A stretch of DNA of 41,065 bases from a virus. The position numbers were made by a program, and so were the translations under genes. Shown piece after piece: positions 6,460-13,183 of this stretch (positions are counted from its first letter, which is position 1; each line of letters begins with the position of its first letter). The DNA lies in the IMG/VR virus record IMGVR_UViG_3300044814_000065, positions 1-41,065 of that record; one strand, 5' to 3'. The notes below the pieces were generated by a model that made no database searches, was not told the origin of the DNA, and was given only the letters and a program-made list of their open reading frames with translations.

Positions 6460-7251
6460 TTAATTCTCCGTAGCGGCTATCATGCGCTCGATTAGCAACA
6501 ATGCCGAATCTTGTAACTGTCTGACCGCAAGTGCGAGCTTCGCCCGCGCAGCAGCCCCCGCAGCATCCCACGCAGCATCCCCCGCAGCAGCCCCCGCAGC
6601 ATCCCACGCAGCAGCCCCCGCAGCATCCCACGCAGCAGCCCCCGCAGCATCCCACGCAGCATCCCCCGCAGCAGCCCCCGCAGCATCCCGCGCAGCATCC
6701 CACGCAGCAGCCCCCGCAGCAGCCCCCGCAGCAGCCCACGCAGCAGCCCGCGCAGCATCCCACGCAGCAGCCCGCGCAGCAGCCCACGCAGCATCCCGCG
6801 CTTTGTAGGCATCGTCTCGGACGGCCTCTAGCGGGCCACGAAGGGACGGATACTGAGCCATAGCGGTAATCTCAGGCAAACTCGCTATGCGGTCGGCTTG
6901 CTCATTGAGTCCGGCAAGTCTGAGCCACGCAGGAGTGTGTACCCGGATGAGCCAATCGGTGGCCATGAGAGATCGTTTTTGTTCTAGCGCTGGGTTCCTA
7001 GTCCCCACCAGTTTCGGGATAAGATCCTTGAGCAGGCGGTCGCGGTCGGCATCAGTTGGCAGGCAGTCGTTCCAATTACGCAGGAATGCTGAGATTATCG
7101 GGCACGCGCATTGAGGATGGTCGGACCAAGGTTCCCCTGCAACGTAGGCAACGGCCTCAAGAACACAAAAAGTAGAATCGGGGGAGTGAGCCCCTCTCTT
7201 CAGGGAGATCGTGTTTATAAATGCAAGCCGTTCTTCGATTACAGGTGACAT
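6460..7251 (-). CDS. Alanine-rich repeat protein with globular N-terminus
   Basis: The 263-residue protein has a globular N-terminal part of about 150 residues (MSPVIEERLAFINTIS..., a small Cys pair, WNDCLPTDADRDRLL, TPAWLRLAGLNEQADRIASLP). Then come about 21 tandem four-residue units of the form [W/G/R][D/A]AA (about residues 152-235), and a C-terminal helix (LALAVRQLQDSALLLIERM). Similar alanine/tryptophan/aspartate repeats occur in phage and bacterial proteins of unknown role. A four-residue period on an alanine background should form a long helix with W/G/R on one face. The start has a GGAGG box. The repeat DNA is likely length-variable. Function unknown. Confidence 0.78.
   Translation of the reverse strand: MSPVIEERLAFINTISLKRGAHSPDSTFCVLEAVAYVAGEPWSDHPQCACPIISAFLRNWNDCLPTDADRDRLLKDLIPKLVGTRNPALEQKRSLMATDWLIRVHTPAWLRLAGLNEQADRIASLPEITAMAQYPSLRGPLEAVRDDAYKARDAAWAAARAAAWDAARAAAWAAAGAAAGAAAWDAARDAAGAAAGDAAWDAAGAAAWDAAGAAAWDAAGAAAGDAAWDAAGAAARAKLALAVRQLQDSALLLIERMIAATEN
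6547..6798 (-). repeat. 12-nt coding minisatellite, about 21 units
   Basis: On the + strand, units CAGCAKCCCMCG repeat with little change; on the coding strand each encodes [W/G/R][D/A]AA. Variation is confined to a few positions, mainly codon 1 (TGG, GGG, CGG or CGC-type) and codon 2 (GAT or GCT). The tract has few stop codons, so several other frames stay open across it on both strands; I treat those as artefacts. Confidence 0.85.
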
Positions 7252-7272
7252 TGAATTCCTCCGTGAAATTAA

Positions 7273-7332
7273 GGGCGGGTCCCTAGCCTGTAGTCACTGA
7301 CCTTGCTATTGTGGCCTAGTCCTTCCCCGCCC
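7273..7332 (-). promoter_or_regulatory. Intergenic GC stem-loop, attenuator or terminator candidate
   Basis: GGGCGGG (7273-7279) pairs with CCCGCCC (7326-7332). Inside, CTAGCC (7283-7288) can pair with GGCCTAG (7313-7319) with one bulge. Read leftward, the outer stem is followed by TTAATTT. It separates the 149-residue gene from the repeat-protein gene and could reduce read-through. Confidence 0.45.
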
Positions 7333-7337
7333 AAACT

Positions 7338-7787
7338 CTATCCCAGCATTTTGGAGCCGAGAGCCGTACGAATGTTTCCTGTCTGATGAACAAAGCGCCG
7401 AGTGTTATCATCACCGCCGCGCTCACTTCTATCCCGTGGGTTCTTGCTCACCTTGACAATCTTTGCAGGCGGATTGAGTTGATATTCACCTTCCTCGAAT
7501 CCGCCGCCGCGATCAAAAGAAACGACTTCCCGCGAGACGGACGAAGGCAGGGCATAACGCACTGCTTGATTACCGGTAACCAAGTAGGCCCGGTCGCGGG
7601 AAATTACGACTCCCGTCAAAGCAAATTTGCGTTTGCAGGCCACGGCCATGGCGCAACCTTTGTGATTCTTCACGATGGAAGAGTTGGAGTCTTTTTTGGT
7701 GACGGAGACGCGCACGCTCTTTTTTGCATCTGTCATCAAAGTAACTTCTGGAAAGAACTTCCTTACGATACTCAGTGCTGTTGGCAT
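7338..7787 (-). CDS. Conserved-looking phage protein, 149 residues, unknown function
   Basis: The start ATG 7787 has a GGGGGA box. After a short N-terminus the middle reads like a recurring phage family: HKGCAMAVACKRKF, then VISRDRAYLVTGNQAVRYAL, SVSREVVSFDRGGGF and EEGEYQLNPPAK. This suggests a compact beta-barrel-like domain with conserved 'AYLV' and 'FDRG' blocks. I recognise the pattern from other phages but know no function. A polar tail with RDRSERGGDDNTRR follows. It lies third in the leftward operon, between two copies of regulatory-looking elements. Confidence 0.7.
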   Translation of the reverse strand: MPTALSIVRKFFPEVTLMTDAKKSVRVSVTKKDSNSSIVKNHKGCAMAVACKRKFALTGVVISRDRAYLVTGNQAVRYALPSSVSREVVSFDRGGGFEEGEYQLNPPAKIVKVSKNPRDRSERGGDDNTRRFVHQTGNIRTALGSKMLG

Positions 7788-7821
7788 CGAATTTCCCCCT
7801 TGAACTGCGATTTACTTTTAC

Positions 7822-7835
7822 GTCCAAAATTGGAC
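7822..7835. promoter_or_regulatory. Recurrent 14-bp palindrome, copy D
   Basis: GTCCAAAATTGGAC in the 128-bp gap between the 83-residue and 149-residue genes, about 35 bp ahead of the latter's start. This gap otherwise holds no supportable gene. Confidence 0.65.
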
Positions 7836-7915
7836 TTGGTGAGCCTTGCGTAGCCCACCATGACCGATTACCAATCGGAACGCTTCCCTCCACTCGGAGT
7901 GAGCCGGAAGAAAGA

Positions 7916-8167
7916 TTAGACTTTGGCCTGTACGCTCTTGTGGCAATCTTCGAACTGAGCTGAGCCGTGAAGGATGGGTTGATCGGCCAGCCGGCACTTT
8001 TCGACTGTGACCGTGGTTTTAGTGAGGCGGATGCTGGTGACTTGCTGAAAGTCCCCAGCACGCTCCATGACTTCAGCTTGAGTGGGCTGGTGATTGAAGG
8101 TGAGACTGGTATTGCCTTTGCAGCCTTGCCAAAGGGTTCCGGTGATACGGGCGGTATAGGTTGTCAT
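7916..8167 (-). CDS. Hypothetical protein, 83 residues
   Basis: Unrecognised. The ATG at 8167 has a GGAGAG box. The N-terminal half is beta-rich (TTYTARITGTLWQGC, TSLTFN), the middle has a helix (QAEVMERAGDFQQV), then a strand pair (SIRLTKTTVTVEKC), suggesting a small alpha/beta fold. It is the second gene of the operon after the DUF932 gene and is flanked on both sides by palindrome copies (D and E). Confidence 0.65.
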   Translation of the reverse strand: MTTYTARITGTLWQGCKGNTSLTFNHQPTQAEVMERAGDFQQVTSIRLTKTTVTVEKCRLADQPILHGSAQFEDCHKSVQAKV

Positions 8168-8246
8168 TTTGTTCTCTCCTCCGCTTGGTAAGCGGTTTGT
8201 AATGTAGTGAGTGGACTATCCGAAGGGTTGAGCCCTTCCCACAAAC

Positions 8247-8260
8247 GTCCAATTTTGGAC
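8247..8260. promoter_or_regulatory. Recurrent 14-bp palindrome, copy E
   Basis: GTCCAATTTTGGAC (the inverted form of copy D) lies 16 bp beyond the stop of the DUF932 gene, between it and the next leftward gene. Confidence 0.65.
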
Positions 8261-8275
8261 GCCTGTAGGCTGTGC

Positions 8276-9103
8276 TCAAGCAGCTACGGAAAGGCCTTTC
8301 AGTTCAGCCATTTTCTCCGCCAAGGTCCACAATGCGCGGTTCAATTTCACGTCCTGGTCGATTCCCTTGACTGCACGCGTTGACACGTTGCGCAGGCGGC
8401 CGTTGGACACTTCACGGCCATGCAGTCCGCCCTTGATGACGTTTTCCTGCACGCGGTTCATCGTCTTCCAGAGATCGGAACCGTTATCCTCAGAACGGCG
8501 GGGGCGCAATAACTGCTGGGCAGTAATGGGGGTAGAAATCTTGCCTTCGGCATCGGCAAAGCGCAGTTCCCTGGCAGCCTCTGCAAAGGCGGATTGTTCG
8601 CCGATCGAGAGTTGGAGCTGTCCCCAGATGCGCGAAGTCTCAAGAGCAACGGCGGAATCTTTCACCACGCGGTAAGAGCCTTCAATCACGTTATCCAGGA
8701 TGTTGCCTTTGTGCATGACGGAAACGCTGCCAGTCTCAGACTCCGACACCACCATGCCATTCGAGCAAACCAAGCGGAAGATGCCCGCAATCAGTTTGTA
8801 CGCGCTAGTTCCATCATGCGAGTTAATCAGAACCACTTCAGGAACGGAATCGCCGACATTCACCATGCCGTAATCGGCATGACGGAACCGGATCAAATGT
8901 TTGGTAAATTCCGCTTTACCAGCAATACGGCTACGTGACTGCATCGCCTTGAAGGGCTGAAAGCCTTCTTTCATCATGCCGGCGATAATGTCGGACGTGG
9001 GAATGTAGGTGTAGCGGGCTGAGCGGGATTCGTGCGCGGAAGTGGCGAATGCGGAAGGGACTGCAAGTTGCAACTGATCCATCGTTAACGCTTGGTTGGT
9101 CAT
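8276..9103 (-). CDS. DUF932 phage/plasmid-like protein
   Basis: The 275-residue product matches DUF932 (pfam06067): RYTYIPTSDIIAGMMKEGF, TKHLIRFRHADYG, then the signature PEVVLINSHDGTSAYKLIAG and FRLVCSNGMVV (about residues 95-115), with a helical C-terminal half. DUF932 proteins occur widely in phages and plasmids near replication and recombination genes; their biochemical role is unknown. It is the first gene of the leftward operon, with a GGAGAG box, a sigma-70-type promoter and two dyad operators directly upstream. That suggests early, repressible, strong expression. The family call is firm. Confidence 0.88.
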   Translation of the reverse strand: MTNQALTMDQLQLAVPSAFATSAHESRSARYTYIPTSDIIAGMMKEGFQPFKAMQSRSRIAGKAEFTKHLIRFRHADYGMVNVGDSVPEVVLINSHDGTSAYKLIAGIFRLVCSNGMVVSESETGSVSVMHKGNILDNVIEGSYRVVKDSAVALETSRIWGQLQLSIGEQSAFAEAARELRFADAEGKISTPITAQQLLRPRRSEDNGSDLWKTMNRVQENVIKGGLHGREVSNGRLRNVSTRAVKGIDQDVKLNRALWTLAEKMAELKGLSVAA

Positions 9104-9114
9104 TGTTCTCTCCT

Positions 9115-9131
9115 GTCGATTGGTGATCGAC
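9115..9131. promoter_or_regulatory. Dyad between promoter and start of DUF932 gene
   Basis: GTCGAT TGGTG ATCGAC is a perfect 6-bp inverted repeat with a 5-bp spacer, lying between the proposed transcription start and the ribosome binding site of the DUF932 gene. It could be an operator or a 5'-UTR hairpin. Confidence 0.5.
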
Positions 9132-9138
9132 TAGCGAA

Positions 9139-9167
9139 ATAGTAGCGAATTACTGAGGCGATTGCAA
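9139..9167 (-). promoter_or_regulatory. Leftward promoter of the DUF932 operon
   Basis: On the - strand TTGCAA (9167-9162) is followed after 17 bases by TACTAT (9144-9139), good spacing and four to five matches each to sigma-70 consensus. Transcription would start near 9131, about 28 bp before the ATG. Confidence 0.55.
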
Positions 9168-9184
9168 GAGAAATAATTCGCTAC
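9142..9184. promoter_or_regulatory. Operator iterons overlapping the leftward promoter
   Basis: GTAGCGAATTA (9142-9152) is perfectly inverted as TAATTCGCTAC (9174-9184). A third direct copy, TAGCGAAAT, lies at 9132-9140. Together the three half-sites cover the -10 and flank the -35 box, the classic geometry for a repressor or initiator binding region. Confidence 0.6.
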
Positions 9185-9250
9185 CTGCCAATAAACTTGA
9201 CAGCGTGCCCTATAATCTCCTCAATTGCCTGTTGAAACGATTCACCCCCG

Positions 9251-9287
9251 TGGACGGGGTTCGGGTAAGCCGCTCGAATCCCGTCCA
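9251..9287. repeat. Strong 13-bp hairpin next to palindrome copy F
   Basis: TGGACGGGGTTCG (9251-9263) pairs with CGAATCCCGTCCA (9275-9287) with a single G-T wobble, enclosing an 11-nt loop. Neither strand has a T-tract, so it is not a terminator. It resembles a tRNA T-arm only superficially; no cloverleaf can be formed. It could be a binding or attachment structure. Confidence 0.5.
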
Positions 9288-9296
9288 AAATTGGAC
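9283..9296. promoter_or_regulatory. Recurrent 14-bp palindrome, copy F
   Basis: GTCCAAAATTGGAC overlaps the right arm of the 9251-9287 hairpin in the gene-free control region upstream of the DUF932 promoter. Confidence 0.65.
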
Positions 9297-9341
9297 ATTA
9301 CACCGTGCGCCGGCGGAATCCCGGCAGCAAGTGCCCTCTGA

Positions 9342-9677
9342 ATGCGAATCGCTGTTCTCAGTGACGGACAAGCTTTAGACGAACGGCCGCGAAGCTTCAT
9401 TACCAAGGCCATGCGCGATATCCTCTTGCGCAAAAATGCAGCTGAGTTTATCTCGCACTCGAAGATCCGCCTTAAGCCCATTCGTCAGTTCTTAGCCAAT
9501 CAGCAGCGCCAAGTTCTCATCGTGCCCCAGATCCTTCCGCCCAGACCTGCATTCGGTCTGCTTATCCACTATCCCATTCGGGACCTAACTACAAGCAAAC
9601 ATGAAAGAACTCGACTCACAGCGAAAACGCGTCTGACTCTGAGCTGCAAGGCAAACCACGAGTCAGGGATCAAGTAG
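9342..9677 (+). CDS. Doubtful hypothetical protein, 111 residues
   Basis: A rightward frame with a plausible helical basic N-terminal half (FITKAMRDILLRKNAAEF, KIRLKPIRQFLANQQ) but no ribosome binding site and a low-information C-terminal half. It fills part of the 680-bp gap between the DUF932 gene and the late region. If real, a small DNA-binding regulator would fit. Otherwise the gap is purely regulatory. Confidence 0.3.
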   Translation: MRIAVLSDGQALDERPRSFITKAMRDILLRKNAAEFISHSKIRLKPIRQFLANQQRQVLIVPQILPPRPAFGLLIHYPIRDLTTSKHERTRLTAKTRLTLSCKANHESGIK

Positions 9678-9711
9678 CGGACCTTAGCCTCCCACGCTAC
9701 CATCCACCGAG

Positions 9712-9729
9712 TGTTCAGCATGTTGAACA
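9712..9729. promoter_or_regulatory. Dyad ahead of the late region
   Basis: TGTTCA GCATGT TGAACA is a perfect 6-bp inverted repeat with a 6-bp spacer, 57 bp before the first late gene. It could be an operator for late or packaging genes. It is not the GAAC-N4-GTTC LexA box of Gram-positive bacteria, since the arms are in the opposite order. Confidence 0.4.
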
Positions 9730-9785
9730 GTTTTCCACAGCCTAAGGGAATCTGGTGTTGACTTTGATCTCCTTCCCTCAACCTA

Positions 9786-10307
9786 ATGCCTAAACCAAAC
9801 ACCCGCGCCACCCCAGAGCAACCCCTCAAAGGCAAATACGACGGTCGCAGAATCGGCCCCAACCGCTTCCGCATCCCTCACCGCAAAGGGATTAACTCTT
9901 ATCGTAAACCAGAGTGGATCAAGAACTTAGGCGCGAAACACGCCGCCGACCTTATCACGGAATTCGACGCCGTAATCCCCCCGGCCACCATCTACCAGCA
10001 AGCACTTGACAAAAAAGATTTGCGCCTCTGCTGGGAAATGCGCGAAGCCGTCCTCGAGCGCCTCTTAGGAAAACCTTTTGTTGCCGTGAATCCTGATACT
10101 GAGCCATCAGGCGGTCATATCCTCAACCAGGACAACAGGTTACAGGTAGCGGTCAGTAACCTGATCGTGCAAGCCTCTGATTCTAAAGGTCCCAAGACTC
10201 GCAAGCGCGATCAGCTAGTGCTCGAAGCCTCTAGCGCTCAATCTGGGGATAGAGCACAGAGTGTTGATAACAAAGACTTTATAGGATTTGATGATGTTGT
10301 CTTGTAA
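9786..10307 (+). CDS. Putative small terminase subunit or packaging protein
   Basis: The 173-residue basic protein starts after the second control region, upstream of the large terminase. Its N-terminus is proline/arginine-rich (GKYDGRRIGPNRFRIPHRKG). The middle has WIKNLGAKHAADLITEFD and DKKDLRLCWEMREAVLERLLGKP, a helical block reminiscent of small terminase/DNA-binding proteins with 'E..LGKP' ends. The tail is polar. Position and the helical block support a small terminase role, but no definite helix-turn-helix is visible and no ribosome binding site precedes the ATG. Its codons are C-rich, unlike the G-rich genes that follow. Confidence 0.5.
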   Translation: MPKPNTRATPEQPLKGKYDGRRIGPNRFRIPHRKGINSYRKPEWIKNLGAKHAADLITEFDAVIPPATIYQQALDKKDLRLCWEMREAVLERLLGKPFVAVNPDTEPSGGHILNQDNRLQVAVSNLIVQASDSKGPKTRKRDQLVLEASSAQSGDRAQSVDNKDFIGFDDVVL

Positions 10308-10518
10308 CTCAGAGCTGGAACTCGAAGTACTCAGCATCGAAGCGGCCGAACGAGCCTACCCCCTCTGTAAAAGTATCCTTAGCCCAGAGAATTTCTGCCC
10401 AGTTTCGACTCTGATACATATGTTACATTCGCTACATGAAGTGTTGCATCTGCAAGATGGCGGAAACGGAAGCGTCGAGTCACCATTGCAATCCATGTCA
10501 TCGGGTGTATTTGCGTGA
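10291..10518 (+). CDS. Doubtful small protein, 75 residues
   Basis: A frame starting inside the end of the previous gene reads SELELEVLSIEAAERAYPLC then FCPVSTLIHMLHSLHEVLHL, which looks protein-like for the first 50 residues. The end overlaps the zinc/HNH gene in another frame. It has no clear ribosome binding site, so it is possibly a remnant. Confidence 0.28.
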   Translation: MMLSCNSELELEVLSIEAAERAYPLCKSILSPENFCPVSTLIHMLHSLHEVLHLQDGGNGSVESPLQSMSSGVFA

Positions 10519-10819
10519 GTACCGGAAGAAGCGTCGGCTTGCCGGGAACCCGATCAAGCGCACAGAAGAGCAGCAGGGACGGAAGCGTGGGCGAGAAAGT
10601 GTGGCACGGCTCGGTGATGGGCTTGCGCGGAGGAAGTATCTTGCAGGGCAGGCTGTGTCGTATGCGGTGGAGAAGGGGCGTATGGTCAGGCCGGAGATTT
10701 GCAGCAGGTGTGGGGCAGGGGGAAAGATTCAGGGGCACCACAGGGACTACGATAAACCGCTTGAGGTTGAGTGGTTATGTATCGGCTGTCATGGGGAGGT
10801 GCACCGTGCCGGACTGTAA
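10436..10819 (+). CDS. Zinc/HNH-like protein, 127 residues
   Basis: Two zinc elements are visible. The N-terminal one is CCICKMAE...HHCNPCHRVYLREYRKKRR, a knuckle with a basic helix. The C-terminal block is ICSRCGAGGKIQGHHRDYDKP followed by LEVEWLCIGCHGEVHR, the recurring phage HNH-like motif with CxxC-HH-CxxCH. The helical middle (ARRKYLAGQAVSYAVEKGRM) is also typical of that family. HNH proteins beside terminase genes can be packaging cofactors, as in HK97-type phages, or homing nucleases. It is the first gene of a strongly G-rich stretch. Confidence 0.72.
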   Translation: MKCCICKMAETEASSHHCNPCHRVYLREYRKKRRLAGNPIKRTEEQQGRKRGRESVARLGDGLARRKYLAGQAVSYAVEKGRMVRPEICSRCGAGGKIQGHHRDYDKPLEVEWLCIGCHGEVHRAGL

Positions 10820-11024
10820 CATACGCAACATGGATGTAAGTTTACTGCGGGCGATGAAGATGGCAGCGGCAGGGGATGGGTTGACGTTGCGGGACTGGGC
10901 AATTGTGCAGTTCTCGCGGGGGGTGAAATGGGCTGTGCCTGCCGATCAACCCATGGATCCAGCAGTCCGCAAGCACGCGATTAACTGCTCATGCGGGATG
11001 TGCAGGCCGGGCGAGGTGGGGTAG
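10806..11024 (+). CDS. Hypothetical protein, 72 residues
   Basis: I chose the GTG at 10806 because GGGGAGG lies six bases upstream; an ATG at 10830 is the alternative. The product has a helical core (SLLRAMKMAAAGDGLTL, RDWAIVQFSRGVKWAVP) and a C-terminal CSCGMC metal-knuckle-like end. It overlaps the preceding zinc gene by 14 bp. Unrecognised. Confidence 0.55.
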   Translation: MPDCNIRNMDVSLLRAMKMAAAGDGLTLRDWAIVQFSRGVKWAVPADQPMDPAVRKHAINCSCGMCRPGEVG

Positions 11025-11089
11025 TAGGTGCAAAAGGGTACAGACGAGGAAGTATGGATTGGGTAGGTTGGAGGACGGAGGAAAAAGAC

Positions 11090-11263
11090 ATGCATAAGCC
11101 AGTAGAGAAGCCGGAGTTCACGGAGTTTGAGGCGTTGTATCACGATTTGATGGCGTTGAAGTTGCCGTTACCGAATGCGAAGCGGGTGATGGAGAAGTTG
11201 CATCCTGAGCCTGAGGTTGAGGAGGAGAGATTGCATGAAGTGAAGCGGGGAAAGAGCGCATAG
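11090..11263 (+). CDS. Small acidic protein before terminase, 57 residues
   Basis: The ATG at 11090 is preceded by GGAGG with eight-base spacing. The product (MHKPVEKPEFTEFEALYHDL, then LPLPNAKRVMEKLHPEPE) is helical and charged. It directly abuts the large terminase start (no gap), so it is translated with it. It may be a packaging accessory; no family recognised. Confidence 0.55.
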   Translation: MHKPVEKPEFTEFEALYHDLMALKLPLPNAKRVMEKLHPEPEVEEERLHEVKRGKSA

Positions 11264-12811
11264 TTGGGGATATACAGTGGGGAGCTGACGTTTCATGAGG
11301 CGCTGGAGACGCTCGACCGGATGCCGAAGCAGAAGGAGTTTATTAGCGCGCCGGAGCGGAATGCGGCGTTTGTTGGGGGGGTAGGATCGTCGAAGACGGT
11401 AGGGTTGGTGGTGTCGGCGATCTTGAATATGGCGAATGATCCTGGCGGGTTCAGTTTGATGGGGCGGTTGAATATGAACTCGCTGGAGACTTCGACGATG
11501 AAGACGTTTTTGGAGATGATACCGGAGGAGTACGGGAACAAGGCGGCGGGGGCGAATGGCTGGGCGGACACGAAAAAGACGTACACGATGTCGAATGGGC
11601 ATCAGTTAATTTTCCGGCATTTGGATATTACCGATCCAAAGGTTGCAGGGCACATTAAGTCGATGAATTTGTCGGCGGCGTATGTGGATGAGGCGACGGA
11701 GATCAGTGAGGAGACGTTTTTTTTGCTGGCGGGGAGGTTGCGCAGGAAGACGGCGCCGCGGCATTTGATTCGTCTGAGTTCGAATCCGGCGGGGCATGAC
11801 TGGGTATGGAGACACTTTTTCGATCCGCAGAGGAAGGAGTCTTGGAAGAAGAATAATCGCGGGATCACGGCGAGTTCGATGGATAACCCATTCCTGCCGG
11901 AAGAGTACATTGAGAACCTGGTGAATTTGTATCCTCAGGACTGGGCTGACCGGTTTATTCACGGGCACTTCTCGGATTTCACGGATTTGGTGTACAAGGA
12001 ATTCACCGAGGACTCGCATGTATGGGATGCGCGCCGGTGTCATGCAATTTTTGGCGGGTTGCCGGAGCCGCCCGCGACCTGGCCGGTGATTGTGGGAATG
12101 GATATTGGGTCGGATGTCGATCCTTGGGCTGTGTGCTTGATTGCAGTTGCGCCCAATGGGATGCTGTTTCAGTTTGCCGAGGTTTATGGAACGAGTCTGC
12201 TGATTCGAACGATTGCGGCGGAATTGAAACAGAAATTGGGTGGCAGGAACATCGAAGGGCTTGCGTATGATTACGCCAACCGGCAAGCGGCGCTGGAACT
12301 GGCGGAGTACGACATCAATGGGTACCCTGCGATCAAGGAAGTGCGACCGGGATTGTTCAAGTGCGCGCAGTACATGCACATTGACCCTAGGCTGGAGCAT
12401 CCATTCAATCCGAAAATCAAGGGCGCGCCGCGATTTTATATGTCGAGTGAATGTTTGCATGCGCGGCGGGAGACTTCGGGATACAAGTGGGGCAAGGACC
12501 GCTCGGGAAACCTGAGTGGAGAGCCGAGTCACGAGAATTCGCATAGTCCGGATGGGATTCGTTACGCCATTCACAGCTTTCGGCCACTTCCGGAACGTCT
12601 GGAGACGCCAAAACTCTGGGAAAACCCAGCGTTAGACGCTTTGAGCCGGGAATACTGGCGCGATCAGGAGCGGCTTCGGGATAAGATGGCTACATTCAAG
12701 GGTGGAAACCAGCAGTTAACCATGAAAGAGTGGGCGGAGAAGGCTTCGAGGGGGCCAATCCGGTTCCAAAAGCCTGCGAATTTGAGGTTTCAGCGGGTGG
12801 GAAGGTCGTAA
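11264..12811 (+). CDS. terL: Terminase large subunit
   Basis: The 515-residue packaging motor has both domains. The ATPase has an adenine motif (PKQKEF), a Walker A variant FVGGVGSSKT at residues 37-45 (second Ser in place of the usual Gly), Walker B AAYVDEATE near residue 140, and coupling motif SSNPAGHDW near 172. The nuclease begins with VGMDIGSDVDPW near residue 280, where the first catalytic aspartate lies, and ends in the HSPDGIRYA block near 428. It cuts concatemers and pumps DNA through the portal. The frame opens with a TTG directly after the preceding stop; an ATG at 11321 would give 496 residues and still include all motifs. Codons are G-rich in the first half. Confidence 0.92.
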   Translation: MGIYSGELTFHEALETLDRMPKQKEFISAPERNAAFVGGVGSSKTVGLVVSAILNMANDPGGFSLMGRLNMNSLETSTMKTFLEMIPEEYGNKAAGANGWADTKKTYTMSNGHQLIFRHLDITDPKVAGHIKSMNLSAAYVDEATEISEETFFLLAGRLRRKTAPRHLIRLSSNPAGHDWVWRHFFDPQRKESWKKNNRGITASSMDNPFLPEEYIENLVNLYPQDWADRFIHGHFSDFTDLVYKEFTEDSHVWDARRCHAIFGGLPEPPATWPVIVGMDIGSDVDPWAVCLIAVAPNGMLFQFAEVYGTSLLIRTIAAELKQKLGGRNIEGLAYDYANRQAALELAEYDINGYPAIKEVRPGLFKCAQYMHIDPRLEHPFNPKIKGAPRFYMSSECLHARRETSGYKWGKDRSGNLSGEPSHENSHSPDGIRYAIHSFRPLPERLETPKLWENPALDALSREYWRDQERLRDKMATFKGGNQQLTMKEWAEKASRGPIRFQKPANLRFQRVGRS

Positions 12812-13095
12812 TGCGCGGCGTGCTGGCGGCGGAAGTGCGGAAGATGAAGAAAATGAGCCGCACCGCCCAGCTCGCGGTCAATGTGGGTGGCGTAGCGTTC
12901 GCCTTGGAGTGTTTAGAGCTGTTGCTGATCGACAAAGGGGTCTTGCGGGATAACGAATTGATGGAACGCATCCAATTTGAGACGGAAAAGCGGACCAAGG
13001 AGATGGAACATGGGAACCATGGGCGGATTGACCCGGCCAACCTCGGTTTTGAAGCCAGTCAGCAGCCTGGCGGAGAAGGCGGTCAAAGCCAATAA
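12811..13095 (+). CDS. Hypothetical protein, 94 residues
   Basis: Starts in a TAATG overlap with the terminase stop. It has a helical N-terminus (VRKMKKMSRTAQLAVNV), a hydrophobic helix (VAFALECLELLLIDKGVL) and an amphipathic E/K-rich helix (ELMERIQFETEKRTKEME), then a polar Gly/Gln tail. The last 86 bp are shared with the next gene in another frame. Unrecognised. Confidence 0.6.
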   Translation: MRGVLAAEVRKMKKMSRTAQLAVNVGGVAFALECLELLLIDKGVLRDNELMERIQFETEKRTKEMEHGNHGRIDPANLGFEASQQPGGEGGQSQ

Positions 13096-13183
13096 CGTGA
13101 AGTCGGTGAAATTGAAGATTAAGATGGCCAAGGCGAAGCCATCGGATTTGAAACCTCGGGGATGGAGTCGTCACAATGGCTGA
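13010..13183 (+). CDS. Small basic protein with LAEK-SVK tail, paralogue 1
   Basis: The ATG at 13010 has an AAGGAG box seven bases upstream and lies inside the end of the 94-residue gene in another frame. The 57-residue product ends in LAEKAVKANNVKSVKLKIK, which closely matches the tail of the next gene (LAEKTAKTNKLQSVKQKLK). The shared tail supports both frames being real and suggests duplicated lysine-rich binding peptides. Function unknown. Confidence 0.55.
   Translation: MGTMGGLTRPTSVLKPVSSLAEKAVKANNVKSVKLKIKMAKAKPSDLKPRGWSRHNG

Noticed and set aside
6547-6798. CRISPR array.
   Set aside because: Units are 12 nt and contiguous without spacers.
6531-6863. Long frames rich in PQQPPQ, RGLLRG or GCCVGCC on either strand across the repeat tract.
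   Set aside because: They arise because the 12-nt repeat lacks stops in several frames; only the 263-residue leftward frame has a globular domain and a good ribosome binding site.
9197-9216. TTGACA and TATAAT close together as a strong rightward promoter.
   Set aside because: The spacing is only 8 bases, far below the 16-18 needed.
9251-9300. tRNA gene or tRNA 3' end as attachment site.
   Set aside because: TCGAATCCCGTCC resembles a T-arm, but no acceptor, D or anticodon arms can be formed around it; the sequence folds as one simple hairpin.
11606-12574. 322-residue leftward frame opposite the terminase gene.
   Set aside because: Arginine/proline-rich shadow of a G-rich gene; the opposite strand carries all terminase motifs.
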